Origin: Acinetobacter kyonggiensis
GTDB lineage: Bacteria; Pseudomonadota; Gammaproteobacteria; Pseudomonadales; Moraxellaceae
Assembly (NCBI RefSeq): GCF_900107285.1
Contig: NZ_FNPK01000001.1
Coordinates: 310,001-374,000, forward strand
Reading direction: 5' to 3'
DNA: 64,000 bases
The position numbers and the translations under genes were made by a program. The notes below the pieces were generated by a model, which saw only the letters and a program-made list of their open reading frames with translations, was not told where the DNA came from and did not search any database. Below, one piece after another: positions 10,111 to 20,160 of this stretch (within the stretch, counting starts at the first letter, position 1; each line of letters starts with the position of its first letter).

Positions 10111-10920
10111 ATGACTTTATCACCGAACTATAACGACCAGCGCGACTGGACCATCGTTCAAATTTCAGATACACATCTCATGGATCAGGATGATTTAGAA
10201 TTTGTGCATATGAATCCTGAACAGAGCTTTCATGCCGTCATGCAGCAAATTCAGCAGCAATATCCTCATATTGATGCAATCGTGCATACCGGTGATTTAG
10301 CACAAGTGCCGGTGCAAGAAACCTATGCGCGCTATTTGGCCTTTATGCAACACTTCGGCACCCCGTTTTATCAAATTCCGGGTAATCATGACAATATTGA
10401 TCATTTCCCGTTTTATCAGAATCAAAATCAAGTTCATGCCATTCATTTTGGCAAATGGAGCATTGTACTGCTCAATAGTGCTGTGCGTGGCAAAGTAGAT
10501 GGCTGGATTGAACAAGAGCAACTCCAACAACTGGATCAAATTTTATCTAAATTCCAACAGCAATTTGTGATTGTTGCATGTCATCATCATCCTTTCGACA
10601 TGAAATCAAAATGGATCGATCAACATAAGCTAAAAAATACTGAAAACTTAACTGACCTTTTAGCCAAATATCACAATGTGAAAGCCGTTATCTGTGGTCA
10701 TGTCCATCAAGACTCCCTAAATGAATGGCGTAATATTCAGTTTTTTTCCACCCCTTCAACCTGCGTTCAGTTCAAACCTTTAAGTGATGATTTTGCACTT
10801 GATGAAGAAGCACCGGGTTTTCGTGTTCTACATTTGCAAGCAAATGGCGAATTAAAAACTAAAATTTATCGTGCAGAAAACGTACAACAAAAAATTAATA
10901 ATGAAATTTCAGGTTATTAA
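10111..10920 (+). CDS. cpdA: 3',5'-cyclic-AMP phosphodiesterase CpdA
   Basis: Class III cyclic-nucleotide phosphodiesterase that would lower cAMP. All metallophosphoesterase motifs are visible in order: DTHL, GDLAQ, GNHDN, HHHPFD and GHVHQD. The start is ATG 10111, with AAGGAG seven bases upstream, giving 269 residues; the longer frame from 10036 overlaps nudF and has no supporting signal. In Acinetobacter this would act on the Vfr/CRP-type cAMP pathway, which often controls pili and motility; pilS/pilR lie in the same window but not in this operon. Confidence 0.92.
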   Translation: MTLSPNYNDQRDWTIVQISDTHLMDQDDLEFVHMNPEQSFHAVMQQIQQQYPHIDAIVHTGDLAQVPVQETYARYLAFMQHFGTPFYQIPGNHDNIDHFPFYQNQNQVHAIHFGKWSIVLLNSAVRGKVDGWIEQEQLQQLDQILSKFQQQFVIVACHHHPFDMKSKWIDQHKLKNTENLTDLLAKYHNVKAVICGHVHQDSLNEWRNIQFFSTPSTCVQFKPLSDDFALDEEAPGFRVLHLQANGELKTKIYRAENVQQKINNEISGY

Positions 10921-11129
10921 CTTTTCATTTTGCTTTTTTTCTATTACTTTATGGCTTCAAAAGAAAACGTGATAGATGGAATCCAAGCATCAAAGACTAT
11001 CAAAAAGCCGAAAAAGCCTATATGATGATGCCCCTCGAAGGAGAATCTCCTAAGGGTTGGATAAAAACACTTGCATATCACCATATTTTTTGCGTATAGA
11101 TAATGCGTATATGATGAGGAATGCCCTAT

Positions 11130-11657
11130 ATGGCGAATGACAACCAAAATCAAGTCTTGGATGAACAAACTGATGTTGTAGATGAAAAATCTACAAAACG
11201 CGTGCGAAAAACCAAGCCAAAAGCGTCAGAAAGTGGTTCTACTGCCAGCTTATTTGGTATTGCACCTTATCAGCCGAAAAAAAATGAAGAATATATGTCC
11301 GAAGGACAGCTCGAACATTTCCGCCAAATTCTGTTGGCATGGAAAGAAGAGCTGATGTCTGAAGTCGATCGTACTTTAAACACAATGCAAGATGAAAATA
11401 CTGCATTGCCTGATGTCAATGACCGTGCGACACAAGAAGAAGAGTTTGCCATTGAACTGCGTACACGTGATCGTGAACGTAAGTTAATTCGTAAAATTGA
11501 GCAATCAATTGAAGCGATTAAAAATGATGACTATGGTTTCTGTGAAACGTGTGGTATTGAAATTGGTCTGCGTCGTTTGGAAGCACGTCCAACTGCAACC
11601 CTTTGTATTGACTGCAAAACTTTAGCAGAAATCAAAGAGAAGCAAAATAACGGTTAA
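11130..11657 (+). CDS. dksA: RNA polymerase-binding transcription factor DksA
   Basis: Secondary-channel factor that works with ppGpp in the stringent response. A coiled coil with the tip acidic residues (DVNDRATQEEEF) is followed by the four-Cys zinc site CETCGIEIGLRR...CIDC. An N-terminal Lys/Ser-rich extension of about 45 residues precedes the core. Two ATGs are possible; 11130 is preferred because AGGA lies nine bases upstream, while the ATG at 11121 touches it. gluQ follows after two bases, the usual dksA-gluQ operon. Confidence 0.95.
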   Translation: MANDNQNQVLDEQTDVVDEKSTKRVRKTKPKASESGSTASLFGIAPYQPKKNEEYMSEGQLEHFRQILLAWKEELMSEVDRTLNTMQDENTALPDVNDRATQEEEFAIELRTRDRERKLIRKIEQSIEAIKNDDYGFCETCGIEIGLRRLEARPTATLCIDCKTLAEIKEKQNNG

Positions 11658-11659
11658 TT

Positions 11660-12592
11660 GTGACTGTTGAGAATTCCTCAGCAAAGCACAGCTTTGCTCT
11701 TGCGCAGCAGCGGAACGATGTTTCGCTAACTCGCTACTCAGGTCGGTTTGCGCCATCGCCAACCGGCCCTTTGCATTTTGGCTCACTCATCACAGCTGTG
11801 GCGAGTTATTGCGATGCCAAAGCACATCAGGGCTCATGGTTGGTTCGTATTGAAGACACCGACATCCCGCGTATTTATCCTGACAGCGAAGCGCATATCC
11901 TCCGCGCTATCGATGCCTTTCAGTTCGAAGCTGATGACACCATCATTTTCCAGAAAGACCGCTTAGATCTCTACGAATCCGTTCTGCATCAACTGCAGCA
12001 AGATCATCTGGTTTATGCCTGCCAATGCACCCGAAAAATGTTGGGCTCCAATCATATTTATACAGGCACTTGCCGCGAGTTAAATTTACCCTTTGACCAA
12101 CACGCTATTCGTCTGAAAGTTTCGGATCAAGAGATTTGTTTCGACGATCGTCTGCAAGGAACACACTGTTCCAATCTGCAACGGGACTTAGGTGATTTTG
12201 TGCTCAAGCGTCGTGATGGCATTATCAACTACCAATTGGCTGTGGTCATCGATGATTATCTACAAGGCATGACGCATGTGGTTCGTGGTGCAGATTTGCT
12301 GGATAACACTGAACGTCAGATCTGGCTGGGTTCCGTACTCGGCTATCCTCAGCTTGAGTATATGCACCTACCTTTAGCCATGAATGATCAAGGGCAAAAG
12401 CTGTCTAAACAAAACTTGGCGCAAGCTCTCGATTTAAATCGCGCATCTGAGCTATTACAACATGCGATTCGTGCTTTACATCAGCCTGAAGTCGATTTAG
12501 ACACCCCGAAAAACATGTTAATACAAGCGATTGCACAATGGGATATCCAATCTATTCCGCATAGCCTTCAACTCGACGGGACTTATTTATAA
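11660..12592 (+). CDS. gluQ: Glutamyl-Q tRNA(Asp) synthetase
   Basis: Truncated GluRS paralogue that glutamylates queuosine on tRNA(Asp). It shows the signature GRFAPSPTGPLHFGSL (HIGH-like region), a zinc site (CQC...Y...C, about residues 114-132) and a KMSKS-like loop GQKLSKQNLA. The only plausible start is GTG 11660, two bases after dksA. It gives an N-terminal extension of about 26 residues before the conserved core. That extension is encoded by two tandem hairpins (11680-11727), so the 5' end may have been remodelled by a palindromic insertion. Confidence 0.9.
   Translation: MTVENSSAKHSFALAQQRNDVSLTRYSGRFAPSPTGPLHFGSLITAVASYCDAKAHQGSWLVRIEDTDIPRIYPDSEAHILRAIDAFQFEADDTIIFQKDRLDLYESVLHQLQQDHLVYACQCTRKMLGSNHIYTGTCRELNLPFDQHAIRLKVSDQEICFDDRLQGTHCSNLQRDLGDFVLKRRDGIINYQLAVVIDDYLQGMTHVVRGADLLDNTERQIWLGSVLGYPQLEYMHLPLAMNDQGQKLSKQNLAQALDLNRASELLQHAIRALHQPEVDLDTPKNMLIQAIAQWDIQSIPHSLQLDGTYL
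11680..11727. repeat. Tandem hairpins inside the 5' end of gluQ
   Basis: AGCAAAGC-aca-GCTTTGCT (11680-11698) and AGCGGAAC-gat-GTTTCGCT (11709-11727) form two compact hairpins 10 bases apart, in the codons before the conserved gluQ core. The arrangement resembles intergenic REP-type sequences, although only this one copy was noticed in the window. Confidence 0.45.
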
Positions 12593-12796
12593 AGTCACCA
12601 CCATCACCAGTTCAAAGACTCACTTTAAAGCAATGTCTTGATATTTTTTGTTGGGATTTCTACGGCAAGATATGCTGTTGAAAATAATAAACGGAGTATT
12701 TTTTATTATTGGTCTCCCCCATTTCTCCTTTCAAAAGCAAAAGAACAATGGGGAAGTGTCTGAGTGATTGCATTAAGTCCAAGAAATTAAATCCAC

Positions 12797-13993
12797 TTAG
12801 AAGCTAGACTCTTCTTTACTTGGGTTGGCTTTTTGTGTGGTTGCATCAATTTTTAAAATTAGGCTGATCATGACTGCACACATAATTAAAGATGAGCCAC
12901 CATAACTAATGAATGGCAGGGTCAAACCTTTGGTCGGCAGCATGCCCATATTCATACCTGCATTCACCAAAATTTGCAGCAAGAAAATAATACTGATGCC
13001 ATAAGCCAAATAGCCTGCACGTAAATACTGATGTTGCAAGGCACGATGACCAATTTTGATACAGCAGACCAACATGGTAAAGGACAATGCTAAAACAGTC
13101 GCGATACCAAAGAAACCAAACTCTTCACCTAAAATGGCCAACATAAAGTCAGTATGTGCTTCAGGAAGATAGGCCATTTTCTGAATACTATGTCCTAAGC
13201 CTACGCCTGCCCACTCACCACGCCCAAAAGCCATCAGCGCGTTAGAAAGCTGATAGCCTGTACCCAATGGGTCAGCCCAAGGATCTGTGAAAGATAAAGC
13301 ACGCTGTAGACGATAAGGCTCGAAGATAATCGCAGCTGCTAAGCCTAGAATAATCGCCAGCATGAAACCCATGAACTGAATTGGTGGTGCACCCGCCAAA
13401 AAGAACACGCCTAAAATCATCAAGACAATCACCGCTGTGGCACCTAAATCTGGTTCAGCCAGAATTAAGCCGACGGTAATCACCATGACCCCCCCTAAAC
13501 GAAAGAGTCCCGATAAGTTATTGCGAACCTCTTCTGCCCTTCGCACCACATAATCTGCAGTAAAAATAGCCATCATGACTTTCGCCACTTCAGAGGCTTG
13601 TAAAGTAAATCCTGCAATACGAATCCAGCGCGTCGAACCGTTCACCTCAGTACCGACGACTAACACCACCGCAAGCAGTAAAATGGTCATTAACCACAAT
13701 GGAAATGTGTTATTAAACCAAATATTAAGCGACACTTTATAGGTTAAAAATGCGGCTGTTGCTGCAACCAGAATTGAAATTCCGTGTCGAATTACATAGT
13801 GAAATGCATTTTCATGTAAACGGTCTGCATAAGGCATCGAAGCCGATGCCACCATGACAGAGCCTATACACAGCAAGGCAATCACACAAAAAATGAGTAC
13901 ATTACGTGGTGTAAATTCAGCAGGAATTTTCGTTCCCCACACATTATAGACCTGATTAATTTTATTTATGGTCGTCTGAGCTAACCCAGCCAT
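12797..13993 (-). CDS. ftsW: Peptidoglycan glycosyltransferase FtsW
   Basis: SEDS-family polymerase of septal peptidoglycan. The 398-residue protein has about ten membrane segments and the SEDS hallmarks VNAGMNMGMLPTKGLTLPFI and YGGSSL near the C-terminus. FtsW is preferred to RodA because murD lies 21 bases upstream in the same operon, as in dcw clusters. Only this murD-ftsW fragment of the cluster is here. The 204-bp gap beyond its stop (12593-12796) holds only a weak hairpin (CCCCATT 12717, AATGGGG 12747). Confidence 0.93.
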   Translation of the reverse strand: MAGLAQTTINKINQVYNVWGTKIPAEFTPRNVLIFCVIALLCIGSVMVASASMPYADRLHENAFHYVIRHGISILVAATAAFLTYKVSLNIWFNNTFPLWLMTILLLAVVLVVGTEVNGSTRWIRIAGFTLQASEVAKVMMAIFTADYVVRRAEEVRNNLSGLFRLGGVMVITVGLILAEPDLGATAVIVLMILGVFFLAGAPPIQFMGFMLAIILGLAAAIIFEPYRLQRALSFTDPWADPLGTGYQLSNALMAFGRGEWAGVGLGHSIQKMAYLPEAHTDFMLAILGEEFGFFGIATVLALSFTMLVCCIKIGHRALQHQYLRAGYLAYGISIIFLLQILVNAGMNMGMLPTKGLTLPFISYGGSSLIMCAVMISLILKIDATTQKANPSKEESSF

Positions 13994-14014
13994 ACAGCTT
14001 TCCTTATCGTTCTT

Positions 14015-15403
<1,389 letters not shown>

Positions 15404-15471
15404 TTAGCACTTTGCTGTTTTGAATGCTTTTTCTGTTTTGACTTTATGCGTCTTTTTTTGTGTCAGTGCGT

Positions 15472-15502
15472 AAAAAAACCGTCATAAAATGACGGTTTTT
15501 TT
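15472..15502. terminator. Intrinsic terminator of the feo operon
   Basis: A-run followed by ACCGTCA, loop, TGACGGT and a T-run. The stem is symmetric, so it can act on both strands. It lies just past the stop codon of the FeoB-associated gene and upstream of murD. Confidence 0.9.
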
Positions 15503-15524
15503 AAATCAGCTTAGAACTGGCGAT

Positions 15525-15776
15525 TTATTTCCATTTTACCGCTTGGACTTCTGCTTTCTTCTGTGTACTGTCCTCAGTTGCAGCACAGCCACAACTGCCG
15601 CCACAACCAGAAGCCATCGCAGGTTTTAACCATTTTGCCAGTGTTGACCAGCCTTGTTGACGACAGACATTGGACAATGCCATAAAGACTGAGTTTACCG
15701 TCTTAGGCAAGACTTTTTTGAAGACCACAACCGCACTCCAAATCACCAATGCTGCAATAATAAGAACTTCAATCAT
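15525..15776 (-). CDS. Small Cys-rich membrane protein downstream of FeoB (DUF6587-like)
   Basis: 83-residue protein: one N-terminal membrane helix (about residues 2-22), a basic middle, then a Cys/Gly cluster SGCGGSCGCAA (about 56-66) and a polar tail. Small Cys-rich single-pass proteins often follow feoB, where they are thought to help assembly or iron handling, taking the place of FeoC. It is third in the feoA-feoB operon, 47 bases after feoB, and is closed by a strong terminator. The DUF assignment is from memory. Confidence 0.75.
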   Translation of the reverse strand: MIEVLIIAALVIWSAVVVFKKVLPKTVNSVFMALSNVCRQQGWSTLAKWLKPAMASGCGGSCGCAATEDSTQKKAEVQAVKWK

Positions 15777-15823
15777 CTCAATCTCCTCTGTACATTATTT
15801 TGAGGTAAATAAAACCAATCCAG

Positions 15824-17680
15824 TTAACCCAAATAATGCGATGCAATTTGATAGGTCAGGAAAGACATTAAATATGCCAAACCAAATAAATAAGCGGTCA
15901 TAAAGCTGACTGTTTTCCACGATCCCGTTTCACGTTTTACGGTTGCCAATGTTGCTAGGCAATGCGGGGCATAAACAAACCAAACCAAAAGCGATAAAGC
16001 GGTCGCCAATGACCACCCCAAGCTACCATCACTGCTAATAATCGAGGCTAAACCTTGGGCAACGGCATCATCATCCGCCGCAGACAAGGCATATACTGTA
16101 CCTAAAGCCGCCACCACAACTTCACGTGCTGCCATTGCTGGAATTAAAGCAATACAAATCTGCCAGTTAAAACCCAGTGGGGCAAAAATCGGTTGCATCA
16201 CATGACCAAGCATCCCCGCCAGAGAATAATCAATCGCAGGTAAAGTCGCACCTTCAGGCGGTTGTGGGAAAGTACATAAGAACCACAACAAAATAGAAAG
16301 CGCGAAAATAATGCCACCAACGCGTTTTAAGAAGATCTTGGCGCGGTCAAGTAAACCAATCCAAATACTTTTAGGGTCGGGGAAGCGATAACTTGGCAGC
16401 TCCATCAGCAACATATGTTGTGATTTATCGGTTTGGAAAAATTTCAGTACAAATGAAACCAGTAATGCACTGACAATCCCCGCCATATACAAACCGAACA
16501 ACACTAAACCTTGCAGATTTAACACCCCCCAAACCAATTGTTCTGGAATAAAAGCGGCAATGAGGAGCGCATAAACAGGTAAACGCGCTGAACAAGTCAT
16601 CAGTGGAGCAACCAAAATCGTGGTTAAACGATCTCGTGGATCACTGATACTTCGTGTCGCCATAATTCCCGGCACAGCACAGGCAAAACTCGACAATAGC
16701 GGAATAAAAGCTCGACCACTTAAGCCAGCTTTAAACATCAACTTATCCAGTAAAAATGCAGCACGGGGTAAATAACCCGATTCTTCAAGTACCAAAATAA
16801 AGAAGAACAAAATCAAAATTTGGGGCAAAAACACCAAAACTCCGCCTGCTCCTGCAATAACCCCATCCACCACCAAGCTATTCAGCAATGGATGTGAAAT
16901 ATGCTGTCCAACAAACTCACCAAACCAACCAAACAGGCTTTCAATGCCATCCATGAAAGGTGCAGCCCAAGCAAATACGGCTTGAAAGACCACAAACATC
17001 ATTAAGGCAAGGCTAACTAAGCCCAACACGGGATGTAAAAATATTTTATCGAGAAAATCAGAGCGCTTGTCTTCTTGATCCACCGAATGGACAACATCAT
17101 GCAAAATGGTGCTGATCTTATGATGATTATCGCCATTCAAGCCGCTGAGTTCTGTACGTGGTATGGAGTATTTACCTTGATCCAGCGCATTCATCAGGTT
17201 TTCAATTCCTGAATTCCGCACTGCCACGGTTTCTACCACGGGAATCCCTAAGCGTTCTGAAAGTTTTTGCGTGTTGATTTGCATGCCACGGCGACGTGCT
17301 TCATCCATCATATTCAGCACAAGGAGAATCGGGCGACCCAGCGCGATCATTTCTAGTACCAGACCTAAATGTAGATTTAGATTGGTCGCATCCACCACAC
17401 ACAAGAACGCATCTTGCTGTCCTTCTTCGGCAATTTTGCCTTGGACCACATCACGGGTGATTTCTTCGTCTGGACTAGTGGCCTCTAAACTATAGGTTCC
17501 GGGCAAATCTAAAACACGGACTGGCTTACCCGATGGCAGGGTAAACTGCCCCACTTTACGTTCAACAGTGACACCTGCATAGTTTGCAACTTTCTGACGC
17601 GTACCAGTCAGGTGGTTAAATAAAGATGTTTTACCGCAGTTTGGGTTACCTACTAGGGCAATACGCAGCGCATCACTCAT
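15824..17680 (-). CDS. feoB: Ferrous iron transporter FeoB
   Basis: Inner-membrane Fe(II) uptake protein. The N-terminal G-protein domain has G1 GNPNCGKTSLFNHLTG (about residues 11-26), G3 DLPGTYSL and G4 NMMDEARRRG. The helical GDI-like region and a polytopic core with two Gate repeats follow. At 618 residues it is shorter than the 770-residue E. coli protein but in the range of compact FeoBs. Its ATG overlaps the feoA stop (ATGA), indicating translational coupling. Confidence 0.95.
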   Translation of the reverse strand: MSDALRIALVGNPNCGKTSLFNHLTGTRQKVANYAGVTVERKVGQFTLPSGKPVRVLDLPGTYSLEATSPDEEITRDVVQGKIAEEGQQDAFLCVVDATNLNLHLGLVLEMIALGRPILLVLNMMDEARRRGMQINTQKLSERLGIPVVETVAVRNSGIENLMNALDQGKYSIPRTELSGLNGDNHHKISTILHDVVHSVDQEDKRSDFLDKIFLHPVLGLVSLALMMFVVFQAVFAWAAPFMDGIESLFGWFGEFVGQHISHPLLNSLVVDGVIAGAGGVLVFLPQILILFFFILVLEESGYLPRAAFLLDKLMFKAGLSGRAFIPLLSSFACAVPGIMATRSISDPRDRLTTILVAPLMTCSARLPVYALLIAAFIPEQLVWGVLNLQGLVLFGLYMAGIVSALLVSFVLKFFQTDKSQHMLLMELPSYRFPDPKSIWIGLLDRAKIFLKRVGGIIFALSILLWFLCTFPQPPEGATLPAIDYSLAGMLGHVMQPIFAPLGFNWQICIALIPAMAAREVVVAALGTVYALSAADDDAVAQGLASIISSDGSLGWSLATALSLLVWFVYAPHCLATLATVKRETGSWKTVSFMTAYLFGLAYLMSFLTYQIASHYLG

Positions 17681-17940
17681 GCAGGTGCTCCCTCAAGATT
17701 AATTTCAATTTTTTCAGCTTCAACTTTACGCAGTGCGAATCGGGTAAATCCAACTTGAATTAAAATTGGATCTCCACCAAAAATACCTTTGGTAATGACC
17801 TGTACTTTTGTACCTGGAACAAAACCTAGCGTCTCTAAACGACTGGCGACTACATCGTTTTGAGCAAGATTGCCATCTAAAGTTCGGTTGACTTTGTGAA
17901 TAATGGCTGTTTGTTTCACTTTTAAATCAGATAAACGCAC
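17677..17940 (-). CDS. feoA: FeoA iron-transport accessory protein
   Basis: Small SH3-like cytoplasmic protein needed for FeoB function. I start at GTG 17940 (VRLSDLKVKQTAII), which has AGGA nine bases upstream and gives the normal 87 residues. An in-frame ATG further upstream (to 18042) would translate through the promoter and Fur boxes. The domain body RLETLGFVPGTKVQVITKG is typical. It is the first gene of the operon. Confidence 0.93.
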   Translation of the reverse strand: MRLSDLKVKQTAIIHKVNRTLDGNLAQNDVVASRLETLGFVPGTKVQVITKGIFGGDPILIQVGFTRFALRKVEAEKIEINLEGAPA

Positions 17941-17967
17941 CGCATCTAATCCTAAAATATTTTCCCC

Positions 17968-18022
17968 AGTATACAAACAAATGAGAATAATTACCAAATA
18001 AGGTTTGATTCTAATTCTCATC
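17968..18022 (-). promoter_or_regulatory. feoA promoter with two Fur boxes
   Basis: On the minus strand a -35 TTGGTA (17992-17997) and -10 TATACT (17968-17973) are spaced by 18 bases. A Fur box lies inside the spacer (AATGAGAATAATTA, plus-strand 17980-17993, 12 of 14 consensus matches). A weaker second box covers about 18007-18022. Iron-loaded Fur would cover the promoter and repress the operon. Confidence 0.75.
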
Positions 18023-18112
18023 TTGCACTTGCACATCGACATTGTAAAAAAATTATTCTAAATTGATGAAAGCCAAGGAAAACTTGGATTTTCCATTTAA
18101 TGTAGAACTGAC

Positions 18113-19030
18113 ATGCTGAATAAAAAACCTCGTATTCCTGCGCCTGTGGGCATTCCTGAACATTTAAGTTTTTTACAAGGCTTCCGAGATTATTTAATTG
18201 CACAGACCGTAAGTCCGCACACTAGAAACGCCTATCTATCTGATTTAATTCAATGTAGTGAATGTAACTCTGTTGCAATGCCAGATTGGTCTAGCGATAA
18301 TGTTGCGGATGTTTTATTAACATTAACCAAACAAGGTAAAAGTCCTCGTTCGATTGCGCGCTCACTTTCTGCACTGCGTTCTTTTTATAAATTTCTACGT
18401 GAACAGAAATTACGTTCAGATAACCCCGTAGCAACCCATAAAACCCCTAAAATTGGCCGCTCACTGCCCAAAGATATTTCCGAACAAGAAGTTGAAGCCC
18501 TTATTCATGCACCCAATATTGAAACGGCATTGGGTTTACGCGATCGTGCCATGCTCGAAGTGCTTTATGCCTGTGGCTTACGCGTGACTGAATTACTCAA
18601 TTTACGCCTTGAATTAATTAATTTAAAACAAGGCTATTTGCGCATTGTCGGTAAAGGCAATAAAGAACGCTTGGTGCCTTTAGGACAAATGGCCTGTGAA
18701 TGGATTGAAAAATACTTAAATGAAGCGCGTTCTCAGTTGTATAAATCCGCCACAGACTATGTCTTTTTAACGCAGCATGGCGGCATCATGAGTCGGCAAA
18801 ATTTTTGGTATGCTATTAAGCGGTATGCACTACAAGCGGGGGTTCAAGCCGAATTATCACCGCATACTTTACGCCATGCTTTTGCCACCCATTTACTCAA
18901 TCATGGTGCTGATTTACGTGTGGTTCAAATGTTATTGGGGCATAGTGATTTATCCACTACACAAATTTATACTCACGTTGCCCAAATTCGCATGCAGCAA
19001 CTACATGCGACTCATCACCCTCGCGCTTAA
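18113..19030 (+). CDS. xerD: Site-specific tyrosine recombinase XerD
   Basis: Resolves chromosome dimers at dif with its partner XerC under FtsK control. The N-terminal SAM-like core-binding domain (about residues 20-110) precedes the catalytic domain with Arg in YACGLRVTELL, Lys in VGKGNKERLVPLG, HTLRH, the GHSDLSTTQIYTHV box and the nucleophilic Tyr. I call XerD rather than XerC from context: xerD-dsbC-hom-thrC is a conserved order in Pseudomonadales. It diverges from feoA. Confidence 0.85.
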   Translation: MLNKKPRIPAPVGIPEHLSFLQGFRDYLIAQTVSPHTRNAYLSDLIQCSECNSVAMPDWSSDNVADVLLTLTKQGKSPRSIARSLSALRSFYKFLREQKLRSDNPVATHKTPKIGRSLPKDISEQEVEALIHAPNIETALGLRDRAMLEVLYACGLRVTELLNLRLELINLKQGYLRIVGKGNKERLVPLGQMACEWIEKYLNEARSQLYKSATDYVFLTQHGGIMSRQNFWYAIKRYALQAGVQAELSPHTLRHAFATHLLNHGADLRVVQMLLGHSDLSTTQIYTHVAQIRMQQLHATHHPRA

Positions 19031-19221
19031 CAGAGATGCCTAGAACACATATTCAACAATTCAGTAAAGAACCTTGATATTGCAAAATGGTTGCGACTGC
19101 ACGAGGTTGTTCAGCAACAATGCAATCCATTGATCAAATATCACGACACCCTAACCAGCATGACGGTTTTTTGTTATGCTAAGCCACCTATTTTATCTAT
19201 AGTTAAAAGAAAGGGTTATTT

Positions 19222-20037
19222 ATGTCATCTACCCGCTCAAAAATTTTTATTGCATGTACTTTGGCAAGCAGCTTGGCAATCAGTGCTTGTTCCAACTCAA
19301 ATAACGATGAAAAAAAGCAAAATACCTTAACTGCAAGTGCGCCAGCAACGGGAGAAGCATCTAATCTCTCTGAACGTAATACACAGCAGCGTCTCATTAA
19401 CACCCTGCAACAGCACTTCAAAAAAGCCAATATCAATGCCAAAGTGCTCGATATTAAAGTCACTGAAGTGCCCAATCTGTATTGGGTCAACCTTGAAGGG
19501 ATGTCATCGGTCTATGCCACAGCAGACGGTAAATACATTATCCAAGGTGATGTACTGCGTTTAGGCGACAGTAAAATCCACAATGTCAGTGAAAACCTGC
19601 AATCGGCAGCCAATAAAAAACTGCTTGCTGATTTAAAAACTGAAGATCTATTGGTCTATAAAGCCCAAGGTAAAACTCAGCATATTGTGTATGTCTTTAC
19701 CGATGCCAGCTGCCCATATTGTCATAAATTGCATGAACATATGAGCGAGATTAATGCCAAAGGTATTGAAGTGCGTTATATCGCATGGCCACGTGGTGAA
19801 CAGTTCATGCCAGCCATGGAAAGTGTTTGGTGTAGTGCAGATCGTCAAGCAGCTTTCAATCAAGCCATTGCAGGTGCCCCACTTCCACCAGCAACCTGCA
19901 AAAACCCCGTTCGTGCACAATATCAACTCGGCCTAAATATGGGGGTCAATGGCACGCCAGCGATCTATAATGAAGAAGGTGTTTACCTCGGTGGCTACCT
20001 CTCTCCAGATGAATTAGTACAACGTTTAAATAACTAA
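19222..20037 (+). CDS. dsbC: Thiol:disulfide interchange protein DsbC, with a lipobox
   Basis: Periplasmic disulfide isomerase. An N-terminal dimerisation domain (about residues 50-135) precedes a thioredoxin fold with active site CPYC in DASCPYCHKLH (about 160) and the cis-Pro loop GTPAIY (about 247). Unusually, the signal peptide ends ASSLAISAC followed by Ser-Asn-rich sequence. This is a lipobox, so the protein is predicted to be lipid-anchored rather than soluble. It lies between xerD and hom. Confidence 0.88.
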   Translation: MSSTRSKIFIACTLASSLAISACSNSNNDEKKQNTLTASAPATGEASNLSERNTQQRLINTLQQHFKKANINAKVLDIKVTEVPNLYWVNLEGMSSVYATADGKYIIQGDVLRLGDSKIHNVSENLQSAANKKLLADLKTEDLLVYKAQGKTQHIVYVFTDASCPYCHKLHEHMSEINAKGIEVRYIAWPRGEQFMPAMESVWCSADRQAAFNQAIAGAPLPPATCKNPVRAQYQLGLNMGVNGTPAIYNEEGVYLGGYLSPDELVQRLNN

Positions 20038-20160
20038 TTTTTATTCGTTAATTTACTAATTTTTATAGTTGAAGATAAAGTGATTTCTTTCCTAGAGTCT
20101 GATGCTTTTTTTAGCTATGATCTAGGCTCGCTTAAAATTGATTAGATATTGGAGTGTGAC

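Noticed and set aside
12593-12796. Hairpin CCCCATT/AATGGGG as a terminator or small RNA
   Set aside because: The 23-base loop and the lack of a following T-run make it weak.
17941-18042. N-terminal extension of feoA
   Set aside because: It would be translated across the -10 element and Fur boxes; the GTG at 17940 has a proper Shine-Dalgarno and gives the normal FeoA length.
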